A program made the translations under genes and the position numbers. From NCBI GenBank assembly GCA_934477985.1, contig CAKSOR010000052.1, positions 1 through 10,767 on the forward strand: a stretch of DNA of 10,767 nt, given 5' to 3'. This DNA is from an uncultured Eubacteriales bacterium. GTDB lineage: Bacteria > Bacillota > Clostridia > Oscillospirales > CAG-272. A model generated the notes under the pieces. The model ran no database searches and had not been told where the DNA came from. It saw only the letters and a program-made list of their open reading frames with translations. Shown here piece after piece: positions 1 through 7,875 of the stretch (position 1 is the first letter of the stretch; each line of letters opens with the position of its first letter).

Positions 1-76
1 CTCTCAAGAGTGGGATATCATGAAACGGTTATGCGAACAGCCAACTTTGCAAGTTTTAATGGAAGGGCGGAACTCC

Positions 77-3000
77 ATGGTTTCACGCATCTACGTTGAG
101 AAACGACCCGGCTTTGACGTCGAGGCGCGCCAGCTCGCGGGCGAGCTGCGCACGATTCTCGGTATCGACGGGCTTTCCCGCGTACGCTTGATCAATCGCT
201 ATGACGTTGAGGGCATCACTCCCGAGGTCTTTGAACGCGCGAAGCACACGATATTCTCTGAGCCGCAGAGCGACATCGTTCCCGATGAGCTCGGCAATTC
301 GGCTGACGACACTGTTTTCGCGGTCGAATACCTTCCCGGACAGTTCGACCAGCGCGCCGATTCCTGCTCTCAGTGCATTCAGCTCCTGACGCTCGCGGAC
401 CGTCCGACTGTCCGCACCGCGAAGGTCTATATCCTCACCGGAAAGCTGAGCGATGAGGATGTCGCGAAGATCAAGCGCTATGTCATCAACCCGGTCGAGA
501 GCCGCGAGGCGTCGCTCGGGCTCCCCGAGACGCTCGAGATGAAGCTCGACATTCCGACGACTGTAGAGACGCTTGAGGGCTTCATAGAGCTCGACGAGAG
601 CGAGCTCGCGGCGTTTGTCTCGAAGTATTCGCTCGCGATGGACGCCGACGACCTGAAGTTCTGCCAGGAGTATTTCATCTCCGAAAAGCGCGACCCGACT
701 ATCTCCGAGCTCAGACTCATCGACTCCTACTGGTCGGATCACTGCCGCCACACCACCTTCGGAACTCACATCGACCACATCGAGGTCGAGGATGACTTCA
801 TCTCGGAGGCTTACGCCGAGTATATGTACGACCGCCGCACGGTTTACGGCGGCAAGAAGCGCCCGGTCACGCTGATGGATCTCGCTACGATAGGCGCGAA
901 GTACCTCAAGAAGACCGGCGACCTCAGGAACCTCGACGATTCCGAGGAGATCAACGCCTGCTCGGTGAAGATCAAGGTCGATGTCGACGGACAGAGCGAG
1001 GATTGGCTGCTCATGTTCAAGAACGAGACGCACAATCACCCGACCGAGATCGAGCCCTTCGGCGGCGCGGCGACCTGCCTTGGCGGCGCTATCCGCGACC
1101 CGCTCTCGGGCAGAGCCTATGTCTACCAGGCGATGAGAGTCACCGGCTGCGCTGACCCCAGAAAGCCGATTTCCGAGACTCTCCCCGGCAAGCTCCCGCA
1201 GTCGAAGATCACTCACGGCGCGGCTGCCGGCTATTCGTCCTACGGAAACCAGATCGGACTCGCCACCGGCGGAGTTTACGAGATTTACCACGAAAATTAC
1301 GTCGCGAAGCACCTCGAGGTCGGCGCGGTTGTCGGCGCGGCTCCGGCTGAGAACGTCATCCGCGAAGTTCCGAAGCCGGGCGACAAGGTTATACTGCTCG
1401 GCGGACGCACCGGACGCGACGGCTGCGGCGGAGCTACCGGCTCTTCGAAAGCGCACGACTCGAGCTCGCTCTCGACCTGCGGCGCTGAGGTTCAGAAGGG
1501 CAACCCGCCCGAGGAGCGCAAGATTCAGCGTCTCTTCCGCGACCCCGAGGTCACGAGACTGATAAAGCGCTGCAACGATTTCGGCGCGGGCGGAGTCTCG
1601 GTCGCTATCGGAGAGCTCGCGGACGGGCTTTACATCGACCTCTCGAAAGTCCCGAAGAAGTACGAGGGACTCGACGGCACTGAGCTCGCGATATCCGAGT
1701 CTCAGGAGCGCATGGCAGTCGTCGTCGACGCGGCTGACGCCGAAAAGTTCATCGGGCTCGCCGGACGCGAGAACCTCGAGGCTACCATAGTCGCCGAGGT
1801 CACCGAGCTTCCGCGGCTCAGAATGGAGTGGAACGGCAATGTTATCATCGATATCTCGCGCGAGTTCCTGAACTCCAACGGCGCTGAGAAGCACACCTCG
1901 GTATATGTAGAAAAGGTCGACACCGACGGCATCCTGAACGGATTCTATAAGGAGAAGACCGGCGAGAGATTCCGCGACACGCTGAAGCGCGTCATCGGAG
2001 ACCTCAACATCTGCTCGCAGCGCGGACTCGTCGAGAGATTCGACAGCTCGATCGGCGCGGGCACGGTCGTCATGCCCTACGGCGGAAGGTATCAGATAAC
2101 CGCTCCGCAGTACATGGCGGCGAAGATCCCGGTTCTGCACGGCGAGACTGACACCTGCTCGGTTATGGCTTACGGTTTCGACCCGTTCCTCTCGTCGAAG
2201 AGCCCGTTCCACGGCGCGGAGTACGCGGTCGTCGAGTCGGTCGCGAAGCTGGTCGCCGCCGGAGTCGACTACAAGACGGCGTACCTCACCTTCCAGGAGT
2301 ATTTCGAGAGACTCCGCGATGAGGCGGCTCGCTGGGGCAAGCCTATGGCGGCGCTTCTCGGCGCTTTCGAGGCGCAGGTCGGACTCAAGCTCGCGGCTAT
2401 CGGCGGAAAGGACTCGATGTCGGGCAGCTTTGAGAAGATCGACGTGCCGCCGACACTGATTTCCTTCGCGATCGCTCCGTTCGACGCCAAGAGCGTCGTA
2501 ACGCCTGAGTTCAAGGCGGCTGGCGACAATGTCTGCCTGATCGAACCGAATTACACCGACGACGGACTGCCCGACTTCAAGAGCCTCGAGTACGTCTTCG
2601 ATGAGGTGCACAAGCTCATCAGCGAGGGCAAGGCAAAGGCTGTCTGGGCGGTCGACATGGGCGGAGTGCTCGAGGGCGTCGTCAAGATGTGCCTCGGCAA
2701 CCGGATCGGCTTCAGATTCATGGGCTACGATCCCGAGAAGGCGCTGAAGCTGAGATACGGCGCGTTCCTCGTCGAGACCGAGGAGGAGATCGGCGACATC
2801 ATCGGCGTGACAACCGAGGAGCAGACGATCACCGCCGGCTCTGAGACCGTCGGGCTCGATGAAATCCAGAATATCTGGGAGGGCTCGCTCGAAAAGGTCT
2901 TCCCGACGAAGACCCCGGAGATCGCCGACGAGGAGATCACATATTACAGCTGGAGCAAGCGCGAGTACAACCCGACCGTCAAAGTCGCGAAGCCGAGAGT

Positions 3001-3790
3001 CGTCATCCCGGTCTTCCCGGGTACGAACTGCGAGTATGACACGATGCGCAGATTCGAGAAAGCCGGGGCGGAAGCCGACATCTTCGTCCTCCGCAACCTC
3101 AGCGCGAAGGCGCTCGAGAGCGCGGTCGACGAGTTCGTGAAGCTCATCGACAATTCGCAGATTCTCATGCTTCCGGGCGGATTCTCGGGCGGCGACGAGC
3201 CGGACGGCTCGGGCAAGTTCATCACCGCCGTGCTGAGAAACCCGAAGGTCAAGGAAGCCGTCATGAAGCTCTTGAATCAGCGCGACGGACTCGCGCTCGG
3301 AATCTGCAACGGTTTCCAGGCGCTCATCAAGTCGGGACTCCTGCCGTTCGGCGAGATCATGGACGAGATGACTCCGGACTGCCCGACGCTGACCTTCAAC
3401 GCGATCGGACGTCATCAGTCGATGATGGTTCACACGCGCGTAGCTTCGGTGAAGTCGCCCTGGCTCGCCGGAGTCGAGGTCGGAGACATCCACACTATCC
3501 CGATTTCGCACGGTGAGGGAAGGTTCTTCGCGAGCGAGGAGACGCTGAGAAAGCTCGCAGCGAACGGTCAGATCGCGACCCAGTACGTCGATCTCTCTGG
3601 TAAGCCGACGATGGACATCCGCTTCAACCCGAACGCCTCGGTAGCGGCTATCGAGGGAATTTGCAGCCCCGACGGACGTATCCTCGGCAAGATGGGTCAC
3701 AGCGAGAGAATCGGAAATAATGTCGCGATCAATATCGAGGGCGACAAGGATCAGCATCTGTTCGAATCGGGCGTTAAATATTTCGCTTAA
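77..3790 (+). CDS. purL: Phosphoribosylformylglycinamidine (FGAM) synthase, single-chain
   Basis: This cytoplasmic enzyme carries out step 4 of de novo purine synthesis: FGAR + glutamine + ATP gives FGAM + glutamate + ADP + Pi. The protein has 1237 residues, the usual size of the one-chain form in Clostridia. A PurS-like N-terminal region (about 1-150) is followed by a linker with SDHCRH at 220-225, two AIRS-type ATP-binding halves (THNHPTEIEPFGG from 318, GGRTGRDGCGGATGSS from 442, IGGKDSM from 775) and a C-terminal class I glutaminase domain. In the glutaminase, GICNGFQ gives nucleophile Cys1077, and SHGEG gives His1145 and Glu1147, so the catalytic triad is complete. I chose the ATG at 77 because the protein then begins MVSRIYVEKRPGFDVEA, as family members do; the 19 codons upstream look non-coding. 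A purine-rich stretch at 61-70 may be the ribosome binding site. From codon 4 to near the end there are no TTA, CTA or TCA codons. The promoter is not clearly visible in the 76 bp upstream. Confidence 0.97.
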   Translation: MVSRIYVEKRPGFDVEARQLAGELRTILGIDGLSRVRLINRYDVEGITPEVFERAKHTIFSEPQSDIVPDELGNSADDTVFAVEYLPGQFDQRADSCSQCIQLLTLADRPTVRTAKVYILTGKLSDEDVAKIKRYVINPVESREASLGLPETLEMKLDIPTTVETLEGFIELDESELAAFVSKYSLAMDADDLKFCQEYFISEKRDPTISELRLIDSYWSDHCRHTTFGTHIDHIEVEDDFISEAYAEYMYDRRTVYGGKKRPVTLMDLATIGAKYLKKTGDLRNLDDSEEINACSVKIKVDVDGQSEDWLLMFKNETHNHPTEIEPFGGAATCLGGAIRDPLSGRAYVYQAMRVTGCADPRKPISETLPGKLPQSKITHGAAAGYSSYGNQIGLATGGVYEIYHENYVAKHLEVGAVVGAAPAENVIREVPKPGDKVILLGGRTGRDGCGGATGSSKAHDSSSLSTCGAEVQKGNPPEERKIQRLFRDPEVTRLIKRCNDFGAGGVSVAIGELADGLYIDLSKVPKKYEGLDGTELAISESQERMAVVVDAADAEKFIGLAGRENLEATIVAEVTELPRLRMEWNGNVIIDISREFLNSNGAEKHTSVYVEKVDTDGILNGFYKEKTGERFRDTLKRVIGDLNICSQRGLVERFDSSIGAGTVVMPYGGRYQITAPQYMAAKIPVLHGETDTCSVMAYGFDPFLSSKSPFHGAEYAVVESVAKLVAAGVDYKTAYLTFQEYFERLRDEAARWGKPMAALLGAFEAQVGLKLAAIGGKDSMSGSFEKIDVPPTLISFAIAPFDAKSVVTPEFKAAGDNVCLIEPNYTDDGLPDFKSLEYVFDEVHKLISEGKAKAVWAVDMGGVLEGVVKMCLGNRIGFRFMGYDPEKALKLRYGAFLVETEEEIGDIIGVTTEEQTITAGSETVGLDEIQNIWEGSLEKVFPTKTPEIADEEITYYSWSKREYNPTVKVAKPRVVIPVFPGTNCEYDTMRRFEKAGAEADIFVLRNLSAKALESAVDEFVKLIDNSQILMLPGGFSGGDEPDGSGKFITAVLRNPKVKEAVMKLLNQRDGLALGICNGFQALIKSGLLPFGEIMDEMTPDCPTLTFNAIGRHQSMMVHTRVASVKSPWLAGVEVGDIHTIPISHGEGRFFASEETLRKLAANGQIATQYVDLSGKPTMDIRFNPNASVAAIEGICSPDGRILGKMGHSERIGNNVAINIEGDKDQHLFESGVKYFA

Positions 3791-3841
3791 AAGACCGTTT
3801 CACGCAAAAGAATTCTGAAGACCGGTGAGGTGAATTGAACT

Positions 3842-4816
3842 TTGGAAAGAATACCGCTTGGTATAGTCGGCGCGCGGTTTGCGCTCGAGCTCATAAGTTC
3901 AGACCTCACCGGTCGTTTTGCCGGAGTCGCGGCGGTGTTTGAGCCGGACGAGCGCGCGGCGGCGCGGTCTGAGCCGCTGCTTATCAATAAGCGCGTCTAT
4001 CTCTTCCGCGATTACAAGAAATTTCTCGTCTGCGGCATAAAGGCGGTCGTCATATCGTCCGGGCTTGACCGGGTGAACTGGGCGGTCAAAGCGCTCAGAG
4101 CGAAGCTCGATGTGCTATGCGAGCCGCCAGCCGCGCTCGACGCGGACGGATTCGCGAGGCTCGAGCGCGCGGTCAGGGACTCGGGAAAGAGCTTTGTGCT
4201 CGCTGAATACGCCTGCCACCGCCGCGAGGTGCTGCTCGCCGAAAGGCTCTACCGGCGCGGCGACATCGGGCGTCTGCTAACCGCCGACTCGTCGGAGTTT
4301 GCCGAGGACAACGGCGCGCCCGCCTGCGCACAGAGCTCGGGCAGCATCGGAAAACTCGTCGTGACGACGAAGCTCGGAGTCAGCGGCGCGGTCTGCTTCG
4401 AGTCGCTTGCGCACGGAATCGTGATCGGAACCGAGATGCTGAATCTCTCGAACGGCGCGCACGCACGCGCTCTGAACGGAAACTTCGGCGTTGAGAGCTC
4501 GCTCAGGCTGATCGGCGAGTCAGGAGTCATCGAGGCGTCGCGCGGAAGGGTCAGACTGACCGACTGTTCGTCGCTGACCGAAAAGAGCAGCTCGATACGC
4601 CCCGAGGGCTTCATGCTGACCGGAATGACCGGGGATGATTTCGCGAAGTCGTCGGCGATCGACTCGTTCGTGCTGAAGCTGCTCGGCGACAACGCAGCCG
4701 CGGCGCGATGCGTCGATTTCCCGCGTGTGTGCGAGATAGTCCGGGAGGTGCTCGGCAAGTCCGGACGCCGCGAGGTCGGCTCTCAACCGTATGGTTATAA
4801 TATTGAAAGAAAATGA
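3842..4816 (+). CDS. Gfo/Idh/MocA-like oxidoreductase, probably catalytically degenerate
   Basis: This 324-residue protein resembles the NAD(P)-dependent Gfo/Idh/MocA dehydrogenases. It has an N-terminal Rossmann-like start (GIVGARFA, 7-14), a beta-alpha pattern to about 120, then EYACHRREVLLAERLYRRGD and IGRL (122-145), which match the family's domain-junction helix, and SLAHGIVIG (188-196) in place of the usual D-x-x-x-H region. Two key features are altered: the second glycine of the dinucleotide loop is Arg12, and the family EKP motif reads EPP (94-96), so the usual lysine is proline. It may bind a ligand without turning over a sugar, or be a diverged protein of unknown role. The start is TTG at 3842; an in-frame stop at 3836 rules out longer forms, and GGTGAGGTG at 3824-3832 is a reasonable ribosome binding site. 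It lies 51 nt after purL with no terminator between, so co-transcription is likely. The substrate is unknown. Confidence 0.8.
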   Translation: MERIPLGIVGARFALELISSDLTGRFAGVAAVFEPDERAAARSEPLLINKRVYLFRDYKKFLVCGIKAVVISSGLDRVNWAVKALRAKLDVLCEPPAALDADGFARLERAVRDSGKSFVLAEYACHRREVLLAERLYRRGDIGRLLTADSSEFAEDNGAPACAQSSGSIGKLVVTTKLGVSGAVCFESLAHGIVIGTEMLNLSNGAHARALNGNFGVESSLRLIGESGVIEASRGRVRLTDCSSLTEKSSSIRPEGFMLTGMTGDDFAKSSAIDSFVLKLLGDNAAAARCVDFPRVCEIVREVLGKSGRREVGSQPYGYNIERK

Positions 4817-4842
4817 GGAGTCCGTGAGGACTCCTCGTTTTT
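4815..4842. terminator. Bidirectional intrinsic terminator between convergent genes
   Basis: A perfect 9-bp stem (GAGGAGTCC at 4815-4823, GGACTCCTC at 4828-4836) with a GTGA loop is followed by G and TTTTT (4838-4842). On the minus strand the same stem is followed by ATTTTCTTTC. The stem overlaps the stop codon of the plus-strand gene and lies just past the stop of the minus-strand sigma gene, so it can end both transcripts. Confidence 0.93.
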
Positions 4843-4843
4843 G

Positions 4844-6445
4844 TTATTCAGGCAGCTTGTCCGAGAACATGATTGTGCAGAGACCGGGGCAGCGTTTTTC
4901 GGTCGGCGGCTCAAGCACTCCAGATGTCGCGAGAACGTTAATGAAGCGTCCTCCGAGTCTTGCGGATTTGCTGTAGAGTTTCGCGAGCTCGCGCATGTGC
5001 TCGGGATACTGCGGAACTATTATCGCGACGAGCTGTTCGGACAGCTCCTTTATAAGCGTCATCTCGTGCTCGTTCAGACTTGGGAGCGCCCTGAAAAAGT
5101 CGGTTTGGTTGAAATTCACTCCGCTCTGCTTTGCGCAGATGATGTTGACCTCATCCGATCCGGTCAGGTAGCCCTTGTCGCGCAGGCGCTGGTACTTTTC
5201 GATGTTCTCGGGCTCCTTCCTTATCCGTCCGGTCATGAACTCGTAGAGATATTCATAGTCCTCGAACTTGTTGTCCGCGTAATCGAATGGCATCCTGCTG
5301 AAATAGGTCGTGAGCTGCCACGAGGAGACCGGGTACTTGTCTGAACCCCGGATCATCGGACCGCAGACTGAGTACTCACGCATGTCGAACGGCAGGTTAT
5401 ACTCCTTGTCAACTATCGCGGACGCGATGTAACAGCCGCCGTCCTTGCGCGCTACCATGAACTTGTTGAACGCCGCGTTATCGGACGGAACATTGAGCTT
5501 CAGATAGGCTGCCGCCCCGGTAAAGAGCCAGTCGAGAAGATATTTCTCGTTCCCGGGAACATAGACGCCTGTCTCACCGAAGGCTCTCGCCGCTTCGATC
5601 ATTCTCGGCGCGTAGGTCTTCGCGATTTCCCTTACGTATTTCATGGAGAGCTCGTGCGTCCTTATGTCGACCTCAGGCGAAGGGTCTTCAATCAGCACGT
5701 TGGTCAGATACTTCTCGCCGATCTTGTCGAGAAAGCCGTTCTCCTCGAGCGTGTCGACCTCGTCCTCGATCCAGACCGGGCTGATGCCGAGCTCGTCGGC
5801 GATCTCGTTTATACTCCGCGGCTTGTGATACGCCGCCCACGCGATGTTCTGCGCGAGCTTTGATTTGAGATAATATTCGGTCGCTCCGTTCTTGCCGGGA
5901 ATTCCGTCGTGGCTGAGACAGTAGAGTGTGATGGGAGCTATTCCAAGGTTACCAGTGTTTCGCATTTTTGTCATTCCTTCCCGAAGCTCGTCCCGCGCCG
6001 CCGAGAGATGCCACTTGACCGTTCCGACCGGCAGCGAGAGCTCTCCCGCGATGTCGGCGAGCTTCATGTTTCTGTAGTAGTGGAGGATGAGTATCTTTCT
6101 CCGCAGTCTTGACAGGTAGGCGATCTCGAGCCGCAGCTTTGATTTTGTCTCGGCGTCGATCAGACCCTCGGTGAAGTCGTCCGCTTCGGGTTCGTTGTCA
6201 GTGAGCGCGAACGGCGCGTTTGCCAGCTCGTCGACATAGCGGGCGCGGACGTTCATGGCGATCTTCCAGACATACCCGGCGACATTAGGGATGCTATCCT
6301 GTCTCAGAAGTGAAGAGTAGACCTCGAGAGTTATCCGCGAAGCCAGCTCCTCGGCGCGCTCGATTGAGCCGGTCTTCGACAGAGCGAAGCCGTAGATTTT
6401 CTTTGTGTAGCCGCATATGATTCGGTCGGCGTACTCCTTGGTCAT
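4844..6445 (-). CDS. ECF-like sigma-70 factor with wHTH and large C-terminal domain
   Basis: This 533-residue protein is predicted to direct RNA polymerase to specific promoters. Residues 4-75 look like sigma region 2 (EYADRIICGYTKKIYGFAL, AEELASRI, YVWKIAMNVRARYVDE). Residues 100-160 are sigma region 4, with the helix-turn-helix LADIAGELSLPVGTVKWHLS at 129-148. A second, winged-helix-like module follows at about 195-250 (SINEIADELGISPVWIEDEV from 211, then LEENGFL). Residues 255-533 match nothing I recognise; they contain scattered aromatics and five cysteines, show no membrane segment, and could sense a ligand or partner. I chose the ATG at 6445 because AAAGGA (6459-6454) sits 8 nt upstream. 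An in-frame ATG at 6493 (16 residues longer) has no ribosome binding site. The open frame continues to 7195, but that part is antisense to the PHP gene and not credible. It is transcribed alone, divergently from the PHP-rnhA pair. Confidence 0.88.
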   Translation of the reverse strand: MTKEYADRIICGYTKKIYGFALSKTGSIERAEELASRITLEVYSSLLRQDSIPNVAGYVWKIAMNVRARYVDELANAPFALTDNEPEADDFTEGLIDAETKSKLRLEIAYLSRLRRKILILHYYRNMKLADIAGELSLPVGTVKWHLSAARDELREGMTKMRNTGNLGIAPITLYCLSHDGIPGKNGATEYYLKSKLAQNIAWAAYHKPRSINEIADELGISPVWIEDEVDTLEENGFLDKIGEKYLTNVLIEDPSPEVDIRTHELSMKYVREIAKTYAPRMIEAARAFGETGVYVPGNEKYLLDWLFTGAAAYLKLNVPSDNAAFNKFMVARKDGGCYIASAIVDKEYNLPFDMREYSVCGPMIRGSDKYPVSSWQLTTYFSRMPFDYADNKFEDYEYLYEFMTGRIRKEPENIEKYQRLRDKGYLTGSDEVNIICAKQSGVNFNQTDFFRALPSLNEHEMTLIKELSEQLVAIIVPQYPEHMRELAKLYSKSARLGGRFINVLATSGVLEPPTEKRCPGLCTIMFSDKLPE

Positions 6446-6501
6446 CTCACTCATCCTTTCGTCGGACGCTTTTTCCTCAGCGTCTTCATACATATAGTGG
6501 C

Positions 6502-6562
6502 AAAAAATCCGGGAGGGTTGGCGTATCTCACAATAATTATACAATATTCCCGGATATTTTTT
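6502..6562. repeat. Imperfect inverted repeat bracketing the sigma-gene promoter
   Basis: AAAAAATCCGGGA at 6502-6514 is complementary to TCCCGGATATTTTTT at 6548-6562, apart from two extra bases (TA) in the second arm. One arm lies in the sigma-gene 5' leader; the other covers the spacer and edge of its -35 box. It could be an operator bound by a looping dimer. It is not a leader hairpin, because the upstream arm lies before the transcription start. The regulatory role is inference. Confidence 0.45.
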
Positions 6563-6565
6563 CAA
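6536..6565 (-). promoter_or_regulatory. SigA-type promoter of the sigma-factor gene
   Basis: On the minus strand TTGAAA (6565-6560) and TATAAT (6541-6536) are separated by 18 bp. Transcription should start near 6529, giving a leader of about 84 nt to the ATG at 6445. It faces away from the PHP promoter. Confidence 0.82.
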
Positions 6566-6574
6566 GCGGAATAT

Positions 6575-6603
6575 TTGAATTTTCGCGGGAAATGTGTTAT
6601 AAT
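6575..6603 (+). promoter_or_regulatory. Extended -10 promoter for the PHP-rnhA operon
   Basis: TTGAAT (6575-6580) and TATAAT (6598-6603) are separated by 17 bp, with TG at 6595-6596 giving an extended -10 element. The start should be near 6610, leaving a short leader that contains the AAAGGAG ribosome binding site (6625-6631), 6 nt before the ATG at 6638. Confidence 0.85.
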
Positions 6604-6637
6604 ATAGGAAGGAAAAAAATTCGAAAAGGAGAACGGC

Positions 6638-7330
6638 ATGTTCAAGTACGAAACTCATTGCCACACGAGCCAGACGAGCAAATGCTCGCGAATCACCGGA
6701 GCAGACCTTTCGAGGTTCTACAAGTCGCTCGGATACACGGGCATCTTCATAACCGACCATTTTTTCAACGGCAACACGACCGTCCCGCGCGAGCTTCCGT
6801 GGGAAGAGCGCGTTAAACTCTTCACCGCGGGCTATCTCGACGCGAAAGCTGAGGGCGGCAGACTCGGGCTCGACGTCTTCTTCGCGTGGGAGTACACATG
6901 GGGCGGGAACGACTTCCTGATCTACGGGCTCGACGAGAACTGGCTGCTCGATAACCCCGACCAGCTTTCGCTCAAACCGCGCGAGTACATGCAGAAGGTC
7001 AGGGCAGACGGCGGAATGGTCATCCACGCGCATCCCTTCCGCGAGGCGGGTTACATCGAGGCGATAAGGCTGATCCCGCGCGACGTCGACGGCGTCGAGG
7101 TCATAAACTCGAGCCGCCCGGATTCCGAGAACTCGCCGGCGTTCTGGTACGCGAAGAACTACGGTCTGCTGAGATCGGCGGGCTCGGACAACCATCAGGG
7201 TCAGCGCGACAGGCTCGCCGGAGTCCTGCTTCCGGAGCGGATAGAGAACGTTCAGGATTTCGTGCGGATCGTCAAAGAGGGAAGGGCGGAGATCTTCCTC
7301 GACCGCTATGAGAATGGGGTGAGATTATGA
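6638..7330 (+). CDS. PHP-domain metal-dependent phosphoesterase-like protein
   Basis: This is a 230-residue cytoplasmic protein with a complete PHP metal-binding set: THCHTS (His7, His9), TDHF (Asp40, His41), WEYTW (Glu85), IHAHPF (His130, His132) and GSDNH (Asp184, His186). These residues in known PHP proteins hold two or three metal ions and hydrolyse phosphoester bonds. The domain fills the whole chain; there is no polymerase or other fused domain. The substrate cannot be told from sequence; stand-alone members include histidinol phosphatases and nucleotide or oligonucleotide phosphatases. The start is secure: AAAGGAG lies 6 nt upstream and a strong promoter precedes it. The TGA stop overlaps the start of rnhA (ATGA), indicating an operon with translational coupling. 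Confidence 0.88.
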   Translation: MFKYETHCHTSQTSKCSRITGADLSRFYKSLGYTGIFITDHFFNGNTTVPRELPWEERVKLFTAGYLDAKAEGGRLGLDVFFAWEYTWGGNDFLIYGLDENWLLDNPDQLSLKPREYMQKVRADGGMVIHAHPFREAGYIEAIRLIPRDVDGVEVINSSRPDSENSPAFWYAKNYGLLRSAGSDNHQGQRDRLAGVLLPERIENVQDFVRIVKEGRAEIFLDRYENGVRL

Positions 7331-7770
7331 AGCATGTCGACATCTACACCGACGGCGCGTGTAAGCACAATCCCGGTCCGGGCGGCTGGGGCGCTATCAT
7401 CGTATATAATAAGGTAGAAAAAGAGCTGTCGGGCGGCGAACCCAGAACCACGAACAACCGCATGGAGCTTCTTGGCGCTATAAACGCGCTCGCCGCTCTC
7501 AAAGAGCCCTGCGAGGTGACGCTGACCTCCGATTCGAAGTACATGATCGACTCGATCACAAAGCGCTGGGTTTACGGCTGGAAGTCGCGCGGCTGGGTCA
7601 AGTCGGACAAGACCCCGGCGCTCAATCCCGACCTCTGGGAGCGGCTGCTCGGTCTTCTTGAGGTGCACAAGGTCACGTTCAACTGGGTCAAGGGTCACGC
7701 CGGGCATCCGTACAACGAGCGCTGCGACGCTCTCGCCTGCGCCGAAGCCGAAAAATACCGTTGTTTATAA
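7327..7770 (+). CDS. rnhA: Ribonuclease HI
   Basis: This enzyme cleaves the RNA strand of RNA-DNA hybrids such as R-loops and primer remnants. The 147-residue protein is a full-length bacterial RNase HI. The four metal-binding acids are present: Asp9 (YTDGAC), Glu47 (NNRMEL), Asp69 (TSDSKY) and Asp134 (ERCDALA). The flexible-loop His124 (KGHAGHPYNE) is also present. GPGGWG follows the first acid, and a basic, Trp-rich hybrid-binding segment lies at about 79-92 (KRWVYGWKSRGWVK). No N-terminal hybrid-binding domain or other fusion is present. It overlaps the PHP gene by 4 nt and should share its transcript. I see no clear terminator before the nifS promoter, so some read-through is possible. 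Confidence 0.96.
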   Translation: MKHVDIYTDGACKHNPGPGGWGAIIVYNKVEKELSGGEPRTTNNRMELLGAINALAALKEPCEVTLTSDSKYMIDSITKRWVYGWKSRGWVKSDKTPALNPDLWERLLGLLEVHKVTFNWVKGHAGHPYNERCDALACAEAEKYRCL

Positions 7771-7800
7771 AAAGTTTACAGGAAAATTTGCGAAAAAGTA

Positions 7801-7829
7801 TTGAAAAAAGCACCGGAATGGTATACAAT
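7801..7829 (+). promoter_or_regulatory. Promoter of the nifS-nifU operon
   Basis: TTGAAA (7801-7806) and TACAAT (7824-7829) are separated by 17 bp. The leader then carries AGGAG (7860-7864), 11 nt before the nifS ATG. No IscR-like operator is obvious, and no iscR gene is in the window. Confidence 0.72.
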
Positions 7830-7875
7830 AGATACGTACAAAAAAACTACTCAACAGATAGGAGTTCAGATATAA

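Noticed and set aside
31..43. PurBox-like CGAAC word upstream of purL
   Set aside because: Only the CGAAC core matches the PurR box consensus; there is no second inverted copy in the 76 bp available.
20..76. Upstream ATG at 20 as the purL start
   Set aside because: The added residues do not look like the family's N-terminus, which begins at the Met encoded at 77.
83..3757. A 1224-codon minus-strand open frame opposite purL
   Set aside because: It is codon-aligned with purL and is open only because purL lacks TTA, CTA and TCA. The product is Arg/Asp/Leu/Val-rich with no domain, and purL is fully convincing.
4841..5344. Plus-strand frame opposite the sigma gene
   Set aside because: It is antisense to a clear multidomain gene, lacks a ribosome binding site and has no recognisable domain.
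6446..7195. N-terminal extension of the sigma-factor frame to 7195
   Set aside because: Most of it is antisense to the PHP gene and reads through both promoters. AAAGGA before the ATG at 6445 gives a better start, and the ATG at 6493 has no ribosome binding site.
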